A stretch of 64,000 bases of DNA from positions 4,343,501-4,407,500 of the forward strand of contig NC_065923.1 of NCBI RefSeq assembly GCF_024586455.1. Direction: 5' to 3'. Of this stretch, positions 11,690-24,884 are shown one piece after another. The stretch comes from Bactrocera neohumeralis. Lineage: Eukaryota; Arthropoda; Insecta; Diptera; Tephritidae. Below the pieces are notes generated by a model that saw only the letters and a program-made list of their open reading frames with translations, was not told where the DNA came from and did no database searches. Every line of letters begins with the position of its first letter. Position 1 is the stretch's first letter. Made by a program: the position numbers and the translations under genes.

Positions 11690-14600
11690 TACTCCGCCCT
11701 TAGTTTACATTTATAATGCTTTGATTGGCCTTGGCTAGAAAAAAATCCGGTTCCGTTCCAGTTAAGTAGACCCGACTGTGTGGGATTACATTTCGGAGAT
11801 TCTCTTGGAGATCAGTTGCCAAAAGATTCCAAAAGATTCAAAGGATTCCAAATTTATTCAAAATTGTTCGCCGCAGATTAAAGTGCAATAAATTCTGGAG
11901 AAAATACATTAATGGTAAAGCCATTTTCCGACTTACAAGTTTACATAGCCTCTTGAAGAGAGCCATTCTTAGACTACCCTCAAACCATTAATTCGAAATT
12001 GGAGCAGACGCAAAGCGAAAGTGATTTAATACTTCGTTGCTGTTATAGTTACCTCAAAAAGTATATTAACTACCAAAAATAAGCCTATGTATATCTATAC
12101 AAACACAAATAAATGATAAACATAAATACATACATACATATGTACATACATACATAAGCTATTAATTATTTTATTTTGTTCGCCATTTATTCACCTCTTT
12201 GCAAGGGCAATCATTAATAATCTTCAAAACATTCATGAAATTAATTAATTGTAATGAAACTGTTCAATCCTCTTAGGAAATATTCCACGCCCACACAATA
12301 AGTAGGACTAGAAATATGTATCCACAATGCCACACATACAAACATATGTACAAACGAGCGCTTATGTACAATTAACTACTACTTAATAAACAAAATCCAC
12401 ACAAATGCCGAGGAACATTTATAATTTGTCGATTTCCCACAGCGTGGGTACACCAATTCATACACTCGAGCTGACGAACAATCAGCAACAACAAAACCAA
12501 AACCAAAACCAACAACAACAAAAGCGCTGAAATTCCATACTCATGCCGACAGACACAACGACACAGCCAGAAGATGAGCCAAGAAAGATATCAACCCCAG
12601 CAGAAGTCGCTTATGTGCAGTATGGGTGTTTGTGTGTGTATTTATGTATGTGTAAGTATGGTTGGAAACGTCTTGTGTGTCTTCAGAAGCAACGCTCGCT
12701 CCAGCGGCGGCTGTCCGTGGGTGCATGCTCAGCGCTCTACGCTCACCACTGCTCGCTTGCGCTCTCCTGCCACACACCAGTGGTAGATATGCACGCCTAT
12801 ATGCCACAAATGACGCATCAAAGTGTGGAACTCTCTAACTATTTGTGAAAACATAATTTAAATCCAATTTCCAAACACTTCACTTATTTCTCAACACTGT
12901 AATTTTCACAATTAACAGTTGACTCGCGCAACAACAAGCGCAGACAAGCAACACGAGCAGCCAAACAACAGCAAGAACACATGAGCAGCACCAACACACA
13001 CACACACATGCCAATACAAATACCAATACAAAGTTTGAGGCACAACAGCAGCGACAGCAGAGTCAAAATAGCGTCAACTGAAAATCACGAGACAAGTTGA
13101 ATGGAATCGAGACGCTGCCGTTGCCGTTGCCGATGCCGATGGTGCTGATGAAGCCGATGAGGATGAAACAAGCTGTAGAACAGAACCCATAAATCTTCGC
13201 AAGACACAGCGCTGCTTGAGAAATTGTGCGACAGCAAGCAAAAGCAACAACGCAAAAGCGGCGCAACAACAAAATGAAGTTGTTGCAGGGCGATGGGAAC
13301 AAAGGCACACAGCAGCAACAACAACCAAGGAGGCAGCAAGAATGATGTGCCTGCGCAACAATCAACATTCATGTGCACTGGCATAATGAAAACAACATCA
13401 TCCGTGGCAATAAGGTCAGCATAAAATGCCTGCAACGAGCGAACGGGCGCTGCCGCATCATGTCGCGCAGCACTCAATCGCTGCAGTTGTTGTTGTAGTT
13501 ACACTTTTTTTTACCTCCTTATACTTCAGCATTTTGTTGTTGTTGGTTTTTGGGCATAGCGCATGTTGTTGTTGCATTTGCGCTGCATTTCGTCGTGTTG
13601 ACGTTATGGTTGTTGCCACAAATGAGGTACACAAATTGATCGCGCACAGATATTTACCACAAATGCGCGATACTCGATACGGGGTTGGCGCGAACGGCGA
13701 CAACATAAGCGACAAAATCGACAACAGTAACGAGAAGAAAAAATACAACAAAAAACAACAACAACTGGCAATATCACAGCCACAGTCGCTTGGAAGAACA
13801 AAAGCGGCAGCAGCCACCACAGAAAGATATGATCAAAACAAAACGGCGGAGAAGCGGCGAAGTGAAGAAGAAGAAGCAGTGAAGTGAAGAAGAAAAAGAA
13901 GAAGGAGAAGAACTGATAAGGGAAGTGAAGAGAAGAGTGTGGCGATAGAAGGGTCCAAAACGGCCACGACAACAACCTCAAGCGACGTAAGCAGCAACAA
14001 AACAACAACAATAATAATAGCAATCACTGTTGTTGTAGTGCATACAAAACCAGTTAATCGACCGGTCGTTGAGACGCTTGCTGCCGTCAGCTCTCGGGAA
14101 GGCCACAGATCGCGCTGAGTTCAGATTTATATGCGCGCATGTGTGTGTGTGTGGGTAGGTAAATCCTCAGCGATCACACGCAACAAATCAAGCAGATTTC
14201 CATTTAATATGCGAACCTAATAAACAACAATAAAAATTCATGTAGGCATGGCGATGGCGAGTGTTTATGAGTGTGTGTGTTGTTGTTGTTTGAGGAAGCT
14301 GGCAGCTACTAGGCAGAAGGCTGCAATGGGAAGCGTAAGCAAAAGGCGAATAAGACGAAGGTTTTCATTGCTAAATGGGCAAGGTACAGAAGGTGCAATT
14401 CGCCAGGAATACAAAAACAAAACAAAAACATAAAGGCAACACAGCCGCTGTTGCCACTTCTACCCCCGCTGGCGGCAGCAACAGGATGTGTGCGACGCAA
14501 CGGTGGCGGCTTGCGAGCGCTCAGCGCGTTGCAAAGCTGATGGCTAATGTTGCGAATGATGTTCTCCCTATAGTTGTTGTTTTTGCTACAATCACACAGC

Positions 14601-15005
14601 TACTGCGGCTGCTGGCGTTACTGTGCCGTGTCCCTGCCACATTTGAAGCCGCCAAATTTGCGAAAATGAATACCTTCCCTTGGGCTTACCCAGCAATTTC
14701 GGTATAAACAAACAGTCCAAATGTAGTGTGCAACAAAGAGATTAACGATCAAATACAACAACGACAATAATAACCGCAGCAGAGGTGCATCACAGATTCC
14801 GTGTGCTTTGGTGGAAAGAAGTTTGCCATAAAAATCATGCAAACGCAGACATTGTTGTACACATATCACTTTCGGCTCCTATGTATGTATCTTGTTTTAG
14901 GTATGAGACGTCTTGACGTCGCTATTTGAAACTCCACTAATTTCTAAAGAAAATGCAATAAAACATAAACGCAAAATATTTTTTTTTCCTATTCGAAGAA
15001 CGACT
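11690..15005. other. Non-coding stretch rich in CAA/CAG and GAA
   Basis: No supported gene. 12,480-14,050 is full of CAA/CAG triplets and GAA runs. These give long-looking frames on both strands (poly-Val/Leu/Cys one way, poly-Gln/Thr/Lys the other). The base composition resembles a fly 5' leader or an intronic enhancer, but I see no clear start and donor pair. Confidence 0.5.
13865..13918. repeat. GAA/GAAG-rich purine tract
   Basis: A nearly pure purine run made of GAA and GAAG words, with two short GCAGT/GTGAAGTGA interruptions. Confidence 0.8.
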
Positions 15006-15009
15006 TACC

Positions 15010-15400
15010 GAGTTTGATGAGACCAACTATCAGAGTTTAAGCCTTTTATAATCAAGTAGCGGCACCTAATATTCGTAAATCCACATCTTGTCACCAGTGA
15101 TGACCCGTTTGATGAATTTATGGTCCATGACCCTTCTATTTCTCTTTCGACCTCTACTCGACGTAGTTCTTGCAAAAGATGGTCATATCTTTTGGTGCAA
15201 GTCTAGCATCGACACGTTTCATACCAAAAACACTAACCAAACTGTGTTGAGTCGATCTATATGAAATTTTGAGATACTACCAAAAACACTAACCAAACTG
15301 TGTTGAGTCGATCTATATGAAATTTTGAGATACTTTGCTATCATCTCTGATGCCAACACAATGACCAGTCCGGGTCAAATGTGATCAAACCCGGTAAAAG
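15010..15400 (-). mobile_element. Decayed mariner transposase fragment with an internal duplication
   Basis: On the minus strand, EMIAKYLKISYRSTQHSLV leads into GMKRVDARLAPKDMTIF and, after a break, KFIKRVITGDKMWIYEY near 15,060-15,110. These are the second HTH, the linker and the first catalytic Asp (GD) of a mariner transposase. A perfect 56-bp tandem duplication lies inside the first piece and breaks the frame. No ends are recognisable. It appears to be the same broad lineage as the 8.0-kb and 17.8-kb fragments. Confidence 0.8.
15222..15333. repeat. Perfect 56-bp tandem duplication
   Basis: 15,222-15,277 and 15,278-15,333 are identical over 56 bp. Identity within an otherwise heavily decayed mariner relic means the duplication is much younger than the insertion, or is an assembly artefact. 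The length is not a multiple of three. Confidence 0.95.
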
Positions 15401-17755
15401 CTTCTTGCTCTTTGATAGTTTTGGAGAGGCGAACGTGTTTTAACAAAAAATTCTCAGATTCACTGAGAAGAATATATTTTGTCATAATTTCTTTATACTC
15501 TATTTCCACAACCTCTGACCATAAATGAAGTTCTACTGGCCCTATTTACCGAAAACCTTATATTAGATATGTTTGCCAGATTTATCAATCCATACAGTTA
15601 TCAATAAGGTATGATCCGCAATATAACATTCAAACTGCTCAGTACTAACAGTTTCTCAGTTTTCTCTGAGAATTAAAAGTTTCTATGAGATTTAAAGATT
15701 AAGACATCTGATAAGAGTGTGAATTATAACACTAGATATATAATTCACCCCAATAAAAGCATAAAAAAGCACTTTCAAATATATCACAATTGCACATCGA
15801 TAATCTCACCAGCACCGCTTCCCTTCTGACACCAAAAATGCGTAGATAAGATGCTGATCTAGATCGCAGCGTGCCAGCAATGCCACTAGAATGGACACTT
15901 GGCACCGCTGGCGCAACCCGTCGACAACGAAGCTTGCCACCCAAAAACACCACACCATGCAACAACAACAACACAATTGTGTGCACGAAGCGACGACAAT
16001 CGACAGCCACAAAAGCGGAAAATAACAACAACCATTAGTATGCTTGTAGATTCACGCTTGCGTGCACTTAAACGCACACACACACCCACACATATGCACA
16101 TTTGCCATTATGTGTTTGCAGTCGGCAATTTGCGTGTTGCCTGGGTGGGCGCGAAAAGGCGAGAAGCGGCGCTTCAAAGTGTGTGCGTATCCTTGACTTG
16201 CCGCAATGAGATGAGTGATTTTGTTGTTGCTGCTGCTGCTGTGGCTATTGCTGAGTAGCGGCAGCGTTGGCTCAAAACAATGTGCAACATTGAAACCGCA
16301 CTGTATGTGCGGCATGTGTGTGCGGCGCTGATGGTCAGCCTTATTGGGCGCTGTGCTGGCCAAGCTAATGCAACACATGACAACATGACAACAGCACTAC
16401 ATACACCAGACGTACATATATATACGCACCTCGATGTGTGTGTGTGCGCTTCAGAGGCATGTAATTGTTAACCGATGATGTGGCCGATTGTCAGTTCAGA
16501 TTGAAGTTCTGCTTTTAGTGACTGGTGGCGATGGTTGGAGGCCATCGATGCAGCTGTGTTTCATTGGCGTTTATATGTAGCGAGCATGCATACACACATA
16601 CATATAAATAGAAATGGAATTTGTAGATGAACCTAGAGACATATAAACATTTACATACGTATGTATATATTTATATTCTGTTCAAAATACCTCTGTGTGG
16701 GCAGCATGTGGCCGATAAGCACTTCAATTAATTTGTTGGTGCTTCCCAACATGTTAATGTAATATATATCGATGTATGTATGTTCCTTCATATTTACATA
16801 AGTTTGTATATGAGCTTTGAGGAGTATACTACTACTATCGTTTACTGACTGAAGACGAAATTGTCGGAAAATGATTTGATTTCAAATAAAAATCCCATAA
16901 TAAAAATGAACTGGCCCAAAAATGATCAGACTTGTGCCAATTATGAAGTAGTTGATTAATGTGCTGATTTCTTTAAGGTTAATAATTTAAAAAACAATAA
17001 TTATTTTATTAAAATTATTTCACAAAAGACATTTTTATTCATAGAACTGAAACTTTTTCTTAAGATTTTGACCTTGGTCAAGTTTTCATAACTAGTTTTG
17101 TTTTTGTCTATTATGAACTAGTACTCGTTTGAAGGTTACCAATTTTAGACGATAATTTGACAGCTGACACTTCGTGTGGCATCGCCTCGTAAAACTACGT
17201 ATATAAGTTATCCGAATGACAGAGAGACTGTTGACTGACTAGTTGGACATATGTTTCATACTAGTTATAGAGTAATGAGCAACTGGTTCAATTTACTTCA
17301 AGGAAAACGGTACATGCCTACTACATGTATATACTTATGTACATACCCGAGCATTGGCTTTCATACATTTATTTGAAATTTGTACCGACCGATTGGGATG
17401 TTCGGCATAAATTATTATGTTATGAGCGGCTTATTACTTTGCACTTTGTACTCGCCAGGTACAAATGCTGACGAGTCTTAGAAAAAGATGTAGAAATATC
17501 TATTTCTAAAAAATTAAGAGCAGAGCTCATAATTGAAGTTATCAGAGAGAGATATGGAAAGGACTGTAACTCGAACTATTGTCGAAGACCTCGACTAGAC
17601 AGATTAGTTAATGACAAATCCCAGTTCGCGATATGTTAGAGAATGCCTGAGGAACTCATTGCACCTCCTGCATTGTTAGACCACTCATGTGGTAAGACCC
17701 TTTCATTCATTTGTTGAGTAGGACTGTAAGTTGTACCTTTCGGAATTAAATTCTT
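15401..17755. other. Non-coding stretch
   Basis: No supported gene. 15,900-16,480 is microsatellite-rich with overlapping repeat-derived frames. 16,700-17,750 is AT-rich and includes one AACTAGTT palindrome (17,100-17,107). Confidence 0.55.
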
Positions 17756-17759
17756 ATGC

Positions 17760-18110
17760 CATCTAAATGAATACCAAACTCGACTCAACACATTTTAGTT
17801 AATGTTAAAGCATGTCAATTCTAGGCTCGTACCAAAATACCTGAATCTTTTGCAAACAGGACAGTGATTGAAAGTCGCAAAAGAGATGACGACATAGCTG
17901 CAAACCCTACTCAAACGAAGCATTGCCGGTGACGGAACGTGGATTTATGACGTCGAAATAGTCTAACAATGTGGGAAATGCCGCTTCAAAAATGAGCCGA
18001 AACCGAAAAGCGCCAAGTTTCATGAAGGCATTAAAAGCAATTCCAGTCGAAGTATGTTTGCATTGGGATTTTGTCAGTCCGGGTCAAATTTGAGTGTTTG
18101 ATTAATTCCA
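17760..18110 (+). mobile_element. Decayed mariner transposase fragment
   Basis: In one plus-strand frame with a few stops one reads NSRLVPKYLNLLQ, LKVAKEM, LLKRSIAGDGTWIYDVEIV near 17,910-17,965, KNEPKPKSAKF near 17,985, and FVSPGQI near 18,070. This is the central part of a mariner transposase from the linker through the first catalytic Asp (AGDGTW) to the strand before the second. No terminal repeats were seen. The residue order is parallel to the minus-strand copy at 15.0-15.4 kb. Confidence 0.8.
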
Positions 18111-20315
18111 ATGTCAGACTTCATTACGCATCCGAAATCGGCCCGAATTTCTATCCAGCCAAAGACTATCACCAACAGAGGGGTCGGTAAAAAATTCTCT
18201 CGGTTTATGATTTTTATAAATTTTTCGTTCCTGGTAGATCTGATTACGTGATAATCCATAGAGTTAAAAACTACAAGTAGAACGAGATGCGGTAATTAGT
18301 TGTTTTCATATCAGATGAGTCATTCGAGTAGTTGTGAATTTTCATATCTGACTATAAGGAAAACCAGCAAAGTGGAAGATCTTCTCCTTAAAATTAAGAG
18401 CTTGTACTTTGAGAGACTCTCTCCTAGAGATGTCAGCCAACCAGTTTTTGGTGGTCATAAGTGAAATAAATATTCGATTTTTTTGACTCACCCTAACTTT
18501 TATGAATTCATTGTAATATAGCTTTCATACAATATATCAAACTATCTGTAAGTCACATGCTCGAATACCTTATTCTCATTGGTCATGCCACAAAATGCTG
18601 ATCACCACTGAGTGTTACAAAGCAACAAACGGAAGTATTTATTTTAGCGAAAATAAAATACTTTATGGAAGGCACCTGTCTACATGCCACATAGTCTTGA
18701 AATATTGAACCAAAATATAAATTTTGTAATACATAGATTTGTTGTTGTTATTTTCCAAAACTTATTTGCTATTTTTTTAACCCGCTCATACAAACTAACA
18801 AATTTTCAACATCTGCTAATTTCATATTTTCGAAATTACCGTAATATACAGTGAGCAAAACATTTCAAAATACAATATTTGAAGGAAAATGCGAAAAAAT
18901 TCAAAAAAATTAATACAAACACATTTTCACGCCATTCAGTGAAGTCAGCGAAATTTCAAAATTCATTCAATTGCGAGCGAAATGTCGAAAATTCACAAGC
19001 TCACACTTGTAGGCAATAATAAGCGCAATAAGCGAGTACATATAACGGTAATTAATATAGAATTAATATTTTGTTTAGAAAACATCTTTCAAAACGGCAG
19101 CGAATGCCAACTCTGCAGCGCAAATATGTGGATACCTTGGCGCACACCAACGCACACACACTCACGTTCACGTACATGTGTGTTTACATAACAACAGCCG
19201 AAATATCTGTGTTAGACACAATGCTCATTTGTTGCTGCAATTTGTACATTCATTTATTGTACTTAAAGATTTCAAATCGAAATTTTCAAACTCAAATCGT
19301 TCAAATTAAAAATAGCTCAAATTTAGCGCACACAAACACGGGCATATGTGTGTATGCGAGAGTACACATGTACGAGCCGTGATACACGTCAATAGAGCTT
19401 AAGTAGCGTTAAGAAAATTGAAACCTAAAAACTGAAAATTTCTCAATACATCTAATAATTCATGCAGCCATCGCCAAACAACAACAACATCAATAGCAAA
19501 CATACATGAGCACATAAAATTACAAGTCTGGCGATAGCAACAAATACACCGGCGCTGCTGCCCCCTCAGGCGGGGCTGCGCTCACAACACGCCGAGCGCT
19601 ACCGACGGACCGCTCTCCGCGGCCTGGCGGGCGTAGCGCTGGCGTGAAGTGAGGGCGGTACGTTTGCACATTGAACACTTAAGCAAATCAACGGGATATG
19701 TACAAATGTGGATACCTCAAAATGCCAAACAAGCGCGAATACAATCGACAAATTCACGTGTGCAAGTACTACAGCTCATCACACACACTCGTACGCATAT
19801 GTATTCAAGCATGTTTGAAGGTTTGTAGCAAGATGAGCGGCACTCAGCCGCAAACGTTCGAACGAGTGAGTAGCAAACGCGCGATAACAACAATAAAAGC
19901 ACAGCGCCCAGCATCGCAAAGACAATAACAACAAAAAAAAAACAGAAACAGAAAAGCAATAATAATAAGGAAAACAAAAACAAAAGCAAAAGAATTGAAA
20001 GCGAGAAATTATGCCACAATCAAAACAGCCACAGCGCCAATGGAGCACAGGTGAAGGCGGCGGCGGCGAGAGGCGGTGAGGTGGCGCTGCAGCTGCGGGT
20101 GGCTAACAAAGCGAGAAAACGAAGCAGAAGAAAATGACTCGAAATGAGATGAAGACAAAAACTGTTTCTGCAATAAGTAAATGAGTGTACATAAAGCGTT
20201 GAGACAGATAAGTACGTGCAAAGCGATGTACTTATCGGCGCGTGCCCTGTAGGAAATGCGGTGCGCTAACTGTGATGACATTGATATAATTGCAGAATGG
20301 CAGAAACAAAAACCA
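18111..20315. other. Non-coding stretch with a GC-rich patch
   Basis: Apart from the weak exon candidate at 18,982 no gene is supported. At 19,545-19,665 a short GC- and CpG-rich patch (GCCCCCTCAGGCGGGG, then several GCGCT and GCGG words) stands out in AT-rich surroundings. 19,900-20,000 is an A-rich opa-like tract. Confidence 0.5.
18840..19047 (+). other. Weak candidate first exon
   Basis: A leader-like A-rich stretch with ATTCAGTGAAGTCAG (initiator-like TCAGT, near 18,937) precedes an ATG at 18,982 in a favourable context (GCGAAATGTC). The frame runs 22 codons (MSKIHKLTLVGNNKRNKRVH then IT) to a possible donor ACG|GTAATT at 19,047|19,048, phase 0. Nothing else supports it and the donor is only moderate. 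It could be chance. Confidence 0.2.
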
Positions 20316-21112
20316 TCGGTTCTTCTTCTTCTTTACTGGCGTAGACAGCGCTTACGCGATTATAGCCGAGTTAACAACAGCGCGCCAGTCGTTTCTTCTT
20401 TTCCCTACGTGGCATCAATTGGAGATTCTAAGCGAAGCCAGGTCCTTTTCCACCTGGTTTTTCCAACGGAATGGAGGTCTTCCTTTTTCTCTGCTCTCTC
20501 TCGAAACTCGCAACGTCGACTCAACAGTTGTTGTCATTGTCCATGCCTCTGCCCACATAGCAGAACGGGAATAATGAGTGACTTATAGAGTTTGGTTATT
20601 GTTCGTCGAAAGAGAACGTTACTTCTCAATTGCCTATTCAGTCCGAAGTAGCACCTGTTGGCAAGAGTTATTCTGCGCTGGATTTCCAGGTTGACCTTGT
20701 TGGTGGCGTTTATACTGGTTCCAAGATAAACGAAATTATCTACGGCTTCAAAGTTATGACTGTCAACAGGACATGGGAGCCAAGTCGCGAGTGCGACGAT
20801 TGTTTGTTTGATGACAGCAGATATTTCATCTTGCCTTCGTTCATTGCCAGACCCATTTGCTTTGCTTCCTTGTCCAATCTGGAGAAAGCAGAACTAACGG
20901 CGCGGGTGTTGAGGCCATTAATATCAATACCATCGGCGTACGCTAGCAACTGTACACTCTTATAGAAGATTGTACCTGCTCAATTAAGCTCTGCAGCTCG
21001 AATTATTTTCTTGAGCAGCAAATTGAAAAAGTCGCACGATAAGAGTCGCTTGTCTGAAACCTCGTTTGTTATCAAACGGCTCGGAGAGGTTCTTCCTGAT
21101 CCTGACGGAGCT
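20316..21112 (-). mobile_element. 3' part of a non-LTR retrotransposon (LINE), reverse-transcriptase region
   Basis: The minus strand reads the C-terminal half of a LINE reverse transcriptase. YADGIDINGLNTRAVSSAF is followed by SRLDKEAKQMGLAMNEGK and YLLSSNKQSSHSRLGSH (20,760-20,945). The C-terminal domain and a (GAA)n 3' tail, seen as TTCTTCTTCTT at 20,316, come after. The catalytic YADD box reads YADG, and several frameshifts plus an internal deletion (around 20,495) break the frame, so the copy is dead. I recall this family as very abundant in tephritid genomes. The clade (RTE/CR1/Jockey-type) is not settled here. Confidence 0.9.
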
Positions 21113-21174
21113 GATTGTTATTTTTCATTGGGTGCATTTTTTTACATGGCGAATCCTAAACCCACAACCCTGAG

Positions 21175-21350
21175 GGGGGGATGTTTCGCATTCTCACTTT
21201 AACCCGTCTTCAAACGGATGCTCTTTGGCTACCAAGTGGATACTTGGTCAAAGACCGGAAGTCATGAGCTGCTTGAGCCATATGTTAGAGAATCGTGTCT
21301 GGCCACTCCCAAGTGAATGGCGACCAGAGAACTTTCCCCACTTGCGTAAA
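21175..21350 (+). other. Coding-like decayed patch of unknown origin
   Basis: Starting at 21,182, a plus-strand frame reads MFRILTLTRLQTDALWLPSG and then shifts frame to TGSHELLEPYVRESCLATPK. The residues look like once-coding sequence rather than noise. It directly follows the 5' edge of the LINE piece and may be part of another transposable element. I cannot name it. Confidence 0.35.
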
Positions 21351-24300
21351 CTTCTAATCCATCCTCCGAAATCCAAGCTTTAGTTGATAGAATAAATCAG
21401 AGCACAAGGTCTTTAGACTAATCTCGGTAAGAAGTTCAAACTGAGAATCCACCTTACGCCAATTAGCTCCAAACATAGATCTGGAAAAAGGTTCGGATGT
21501 ATTAGACGTGGACATATTGGGAACGTATTGGGAACCTTCACATTTGGGTGGAAGTGTATATATGTATGTAGACCCTACAAGTCATATGTACATTTATAAT
21601 TGTACATACGAACACCTTTATATGGCATGTAGATACGCAGAATCGCTGTGTTCCCCCTGAGGCGGCAATGGCAAGTGGGCGGCGGAGGGCCTACATTCCA
21701 TAGATACACAAAAATAAAGCTGCTACAATTAATAATACAAACGTACATACATATGTATGTACATATGGGCGACTTTACATAATTACAGACAGACGGACAG
21801 ACAGACGAACAACGAACGACAATGAGCAGCAGATACGGCGGCAATATGAGCACAGCAACAACAACAAAATCAATGCACAAGTACACATACACACGCAAAC
21901 TGTCGTAATTGAACAAAAACGCAAACGAGAGCAGCGACAGCAACAACTACAAACATAGCAGCAACAACAAAGCGGACAACAAGCGCGACGACGCAGTGAA
22001 TGGCGCGACCGGCAGCGAAGCAGCGCACAAAAAACAATATCAAATAAAAAGCATAAATAAGAAAATCGAAATAAAACAAAGTCAAAGTGGGAAAAAGAAA
22101 GAAAAATCATTTAACAAAAAATACGGAGACTAAAGCAAATGCCTTATAAAATTGTGTTGTGCTGTTGATAATAATGTTGTTGCTGTGCTTTAGCTGGCGG
22201 CGCGACCGCTGCTTTTGCTGATGATGTCAATGACGGTGTTGCTATTGTTGTTGCCGATGATGATTATGTCGCCGCTGATGATAATCGCAACTTAAAAACC
22301 GACGGCACCGAGAAATCTCTGAGCTGCGAAATCTCGGCGAGGCGAGCGCGTAGCTCCAGGCAATCAAATTCGAAGGCAAAACGGGCAAATCAACAGCGCT
22401 TATGTACATACATAATTAAATTTATACATATGTATGTAAACGTGCACCAACAAAAGAGAGAAAAGATAAACAAAGGAAGACAAAATTTAATTAAATAAAA
22501 AAATATTTAAAATTTCACGTATCAAACGAAAATTAAATAAAAAAAATAAAACAATAAATAAATAAAAAAATAAGAAATAAAATAAAAATTGAAATAAAAA
22601 AAATTTAGCAGCGAAAAGAAAAGCGCGAGCGCCTTTGCAGATGCGACAGGGAAGCCATCCATACAACTGACGATTTCATGCTCAAAATAGAATTGAACTC
22701 TAGCGATGCAACTGCAGTCGACTGCAAAGCCAGGCAACCGCAATAAGAGATTGCGCTGCTGTTGTTATTGTCGCAATGATTTTCATTATTCCGCGGCATT
22801 AACAACACCAGCCGATTGCTGAGTCCGCCGACTGCACTGCAAGACTGCAAGTTCACATGCGGCGCTTTGTTGTTGCTGTTCTTGTTTTTGGCAGCGCATT
22901 CCATGTTGCTGTTGCATCGCCAGTGACTGCTGCTACTTAAACCGTCTCGTTGCGTCGCTGATCGCCACGATCAGCCGATTGCCGAGACGAGGAGGCCAAT
23001 GTACAATCAAATCGTCAAAAGCATATCTATAAATGCATGTACATATGTATGTATGAAGGAACAATTGAGCACTAGGGTAGTGCATGGCATTTAGCGTTAA
23101 AAGCCGCTTAACTGAGACTCACTTTGAATCAGTGATATTTAATTATATATGTATATATTTAATATAATTTTTTATTCGAAATTTATTATTTTCAATTGAT
23201 ATGCCTTTCAGTATGAAATCCATAGTATTGCTAAAAAAAAGAGCAGAAAGAATCCTGGAACTGAAAATCTCAAAAAATTATATTGTTTAACACTGAGATT
23301 ATTATTTTATTAATTTGTAATATCAAAAATAAATCTCCAATGGCTTGTTTGTCAATATTAAAAAAGGTTCTTTACCGAAAGAAGGAGTCTTGGTTAAGTT
23401 AACCAGACGGATGGCTACTAAGATGATATTGAGCAAACGGCCCTTAACCTTACTGCGATGATTCACTAGGCGTCTCTTTTTGAAACATTGAATTTTAGAT
23501 AGTTGAAGATCTCCATAGAAGCCTTTATCTAAGAAAAGCCCTTTAACAGATATCTAAAGACGGAACCTAAAGAGCATTAAAATCAAAATTACAAAGTTTC
23601 TAAGAGCAATTTCATTATAAAAGAGAGATGTTGCGACTTGTTTCTGCTCTCCGCCCGTATTTTTATAGGCAATGGATCGCATATACATATGTAAACCATA
23701 GGCAATTATTATATTTTTTTTGTTAGTAAAATAATAATCCTACCCACCCTAATGCAATTTATTTGTGATCGCACAATTTCATGTACATCTGGTATATATG
23801 TATGTATGTAAGCAGGTTCGTACTTATTTTTTACATACGACAACTTTGGCGAGTATCAAGTTGATAAATTTATGATCGTGTTGATGTCGTTCATAAGCAT
23901 ACGGGTATGTACATATGTATATGTAAATGTATGTCCATAACGTGTCGGTATTATTATTTTTTATTCAGAGTCCAAAAGCAAGTGTTTTGCATGAGTGTGG
24001 CGCAAGGCGGCCAATTTGTATTGGATAAATGATGATAATGTTATTAAAGCAGTTAATAAAATTTCCACTGCAAACAATTTAACTTTTTCAATTAGCTTTC
24101 GAAAGGCAATGAGTTGAAAAATTAAAGCATTGAAATTATTTCAGAACGCTGAGTTGATGGCGAACATTCGGTGCTGATTGCTGCATAATACTTGTAGTTC
24201 GCAAATAATTGGTCAGCTGATCACCAGTCAGAGCTTCGTTTAGAATATCTAGTTCTTAAACTGAAAATATTGAAGGTTTTGAGTACATGAGCAGGACCTG

Positions 24301-24489
24301 TAAGTTCTTATGAAAATGTTGGACCCTGTTCTAGTGCTTCTCAGGAATTTCTAAATATAATTTTAGTTCCCTTGGAATTTCTCTAATACTTAATTCTAGA
24401 TGACCTTAGTTAATAGATCATTCCTCAGAATTTTATGTACGTAAGTGAAAATTAAATTTCGCTTTTGATCAATCCCAACTATTTCTTAT
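21351..24489. other. Non-coding stretch
   Basis: No supported gene. 21,800-22,140 is rich in CAA/ACAAC. 22,480-22,610 is an A-rich AAATAAA tract. 23,090-24,480 is AT-rich with no structure noted. Confidence 0.6.
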
Positions 24490-24870
24490 GTCCATATTCG
24501 AACTTCTCCATGGTCGGGCAATGGAACGTCTGCTCCATCGCCATCGATTGCGAAATCAGGTTCGTCATATTCTGGTGTTACGCTTTCACTGCCGTTCAGC
24601 AAGCTGGAGAAGTGTTCCCTCCTTAATTTTAGTATGCTCTGGGCATCGGTTACTAGATCACTTCTGGGGGTTCTACAAGAGTATGGTCTTGAAACCTTTT
24701 GTTAGTCGGCGCAATTTTTTCGCAGAATTTTCGAGAAGTACCTCTATCGGCCAGCTTGTCAAGCATCATAAACTCATGTATTTCGGCCTCTCTTTTTTCT
24801 GTCTGCAAATGCGTCTCGCTTCCCTCTTCAGCTCTCGGTATCTATCCAATCACGTATGTGTTAAAAAAAG
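24490..24870 (-). mobile_element. LINE fragment, endonuclease-RT linker region
   Basis: The minus strand reads RYRELKREARRICRQ, KLADRG, GFKT, HTKIKEG and, close to the low-coordinate end, ARPWRSSN. In order this corresponds to the linker between endonuclease and reverse transcriptase in the same LINE family as 20.3-21.1 kb. Several stops and frameshifts are present. It has the same orientation as, and is colinear with, the RT piece at lower coordinates. Confidence 0.75.
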
Positions 24871-24884
24871 TGGGTCCACAAAAT

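Noticed and set aside
13085..14027. Long overlapping frames on both strands
   Set aside because: They are produced by CAA/CAG and GAA-rich DNA: poly-Leu/Val/Cys on one strand and Gln/Thr/Lys on the other, with no splice or start support.
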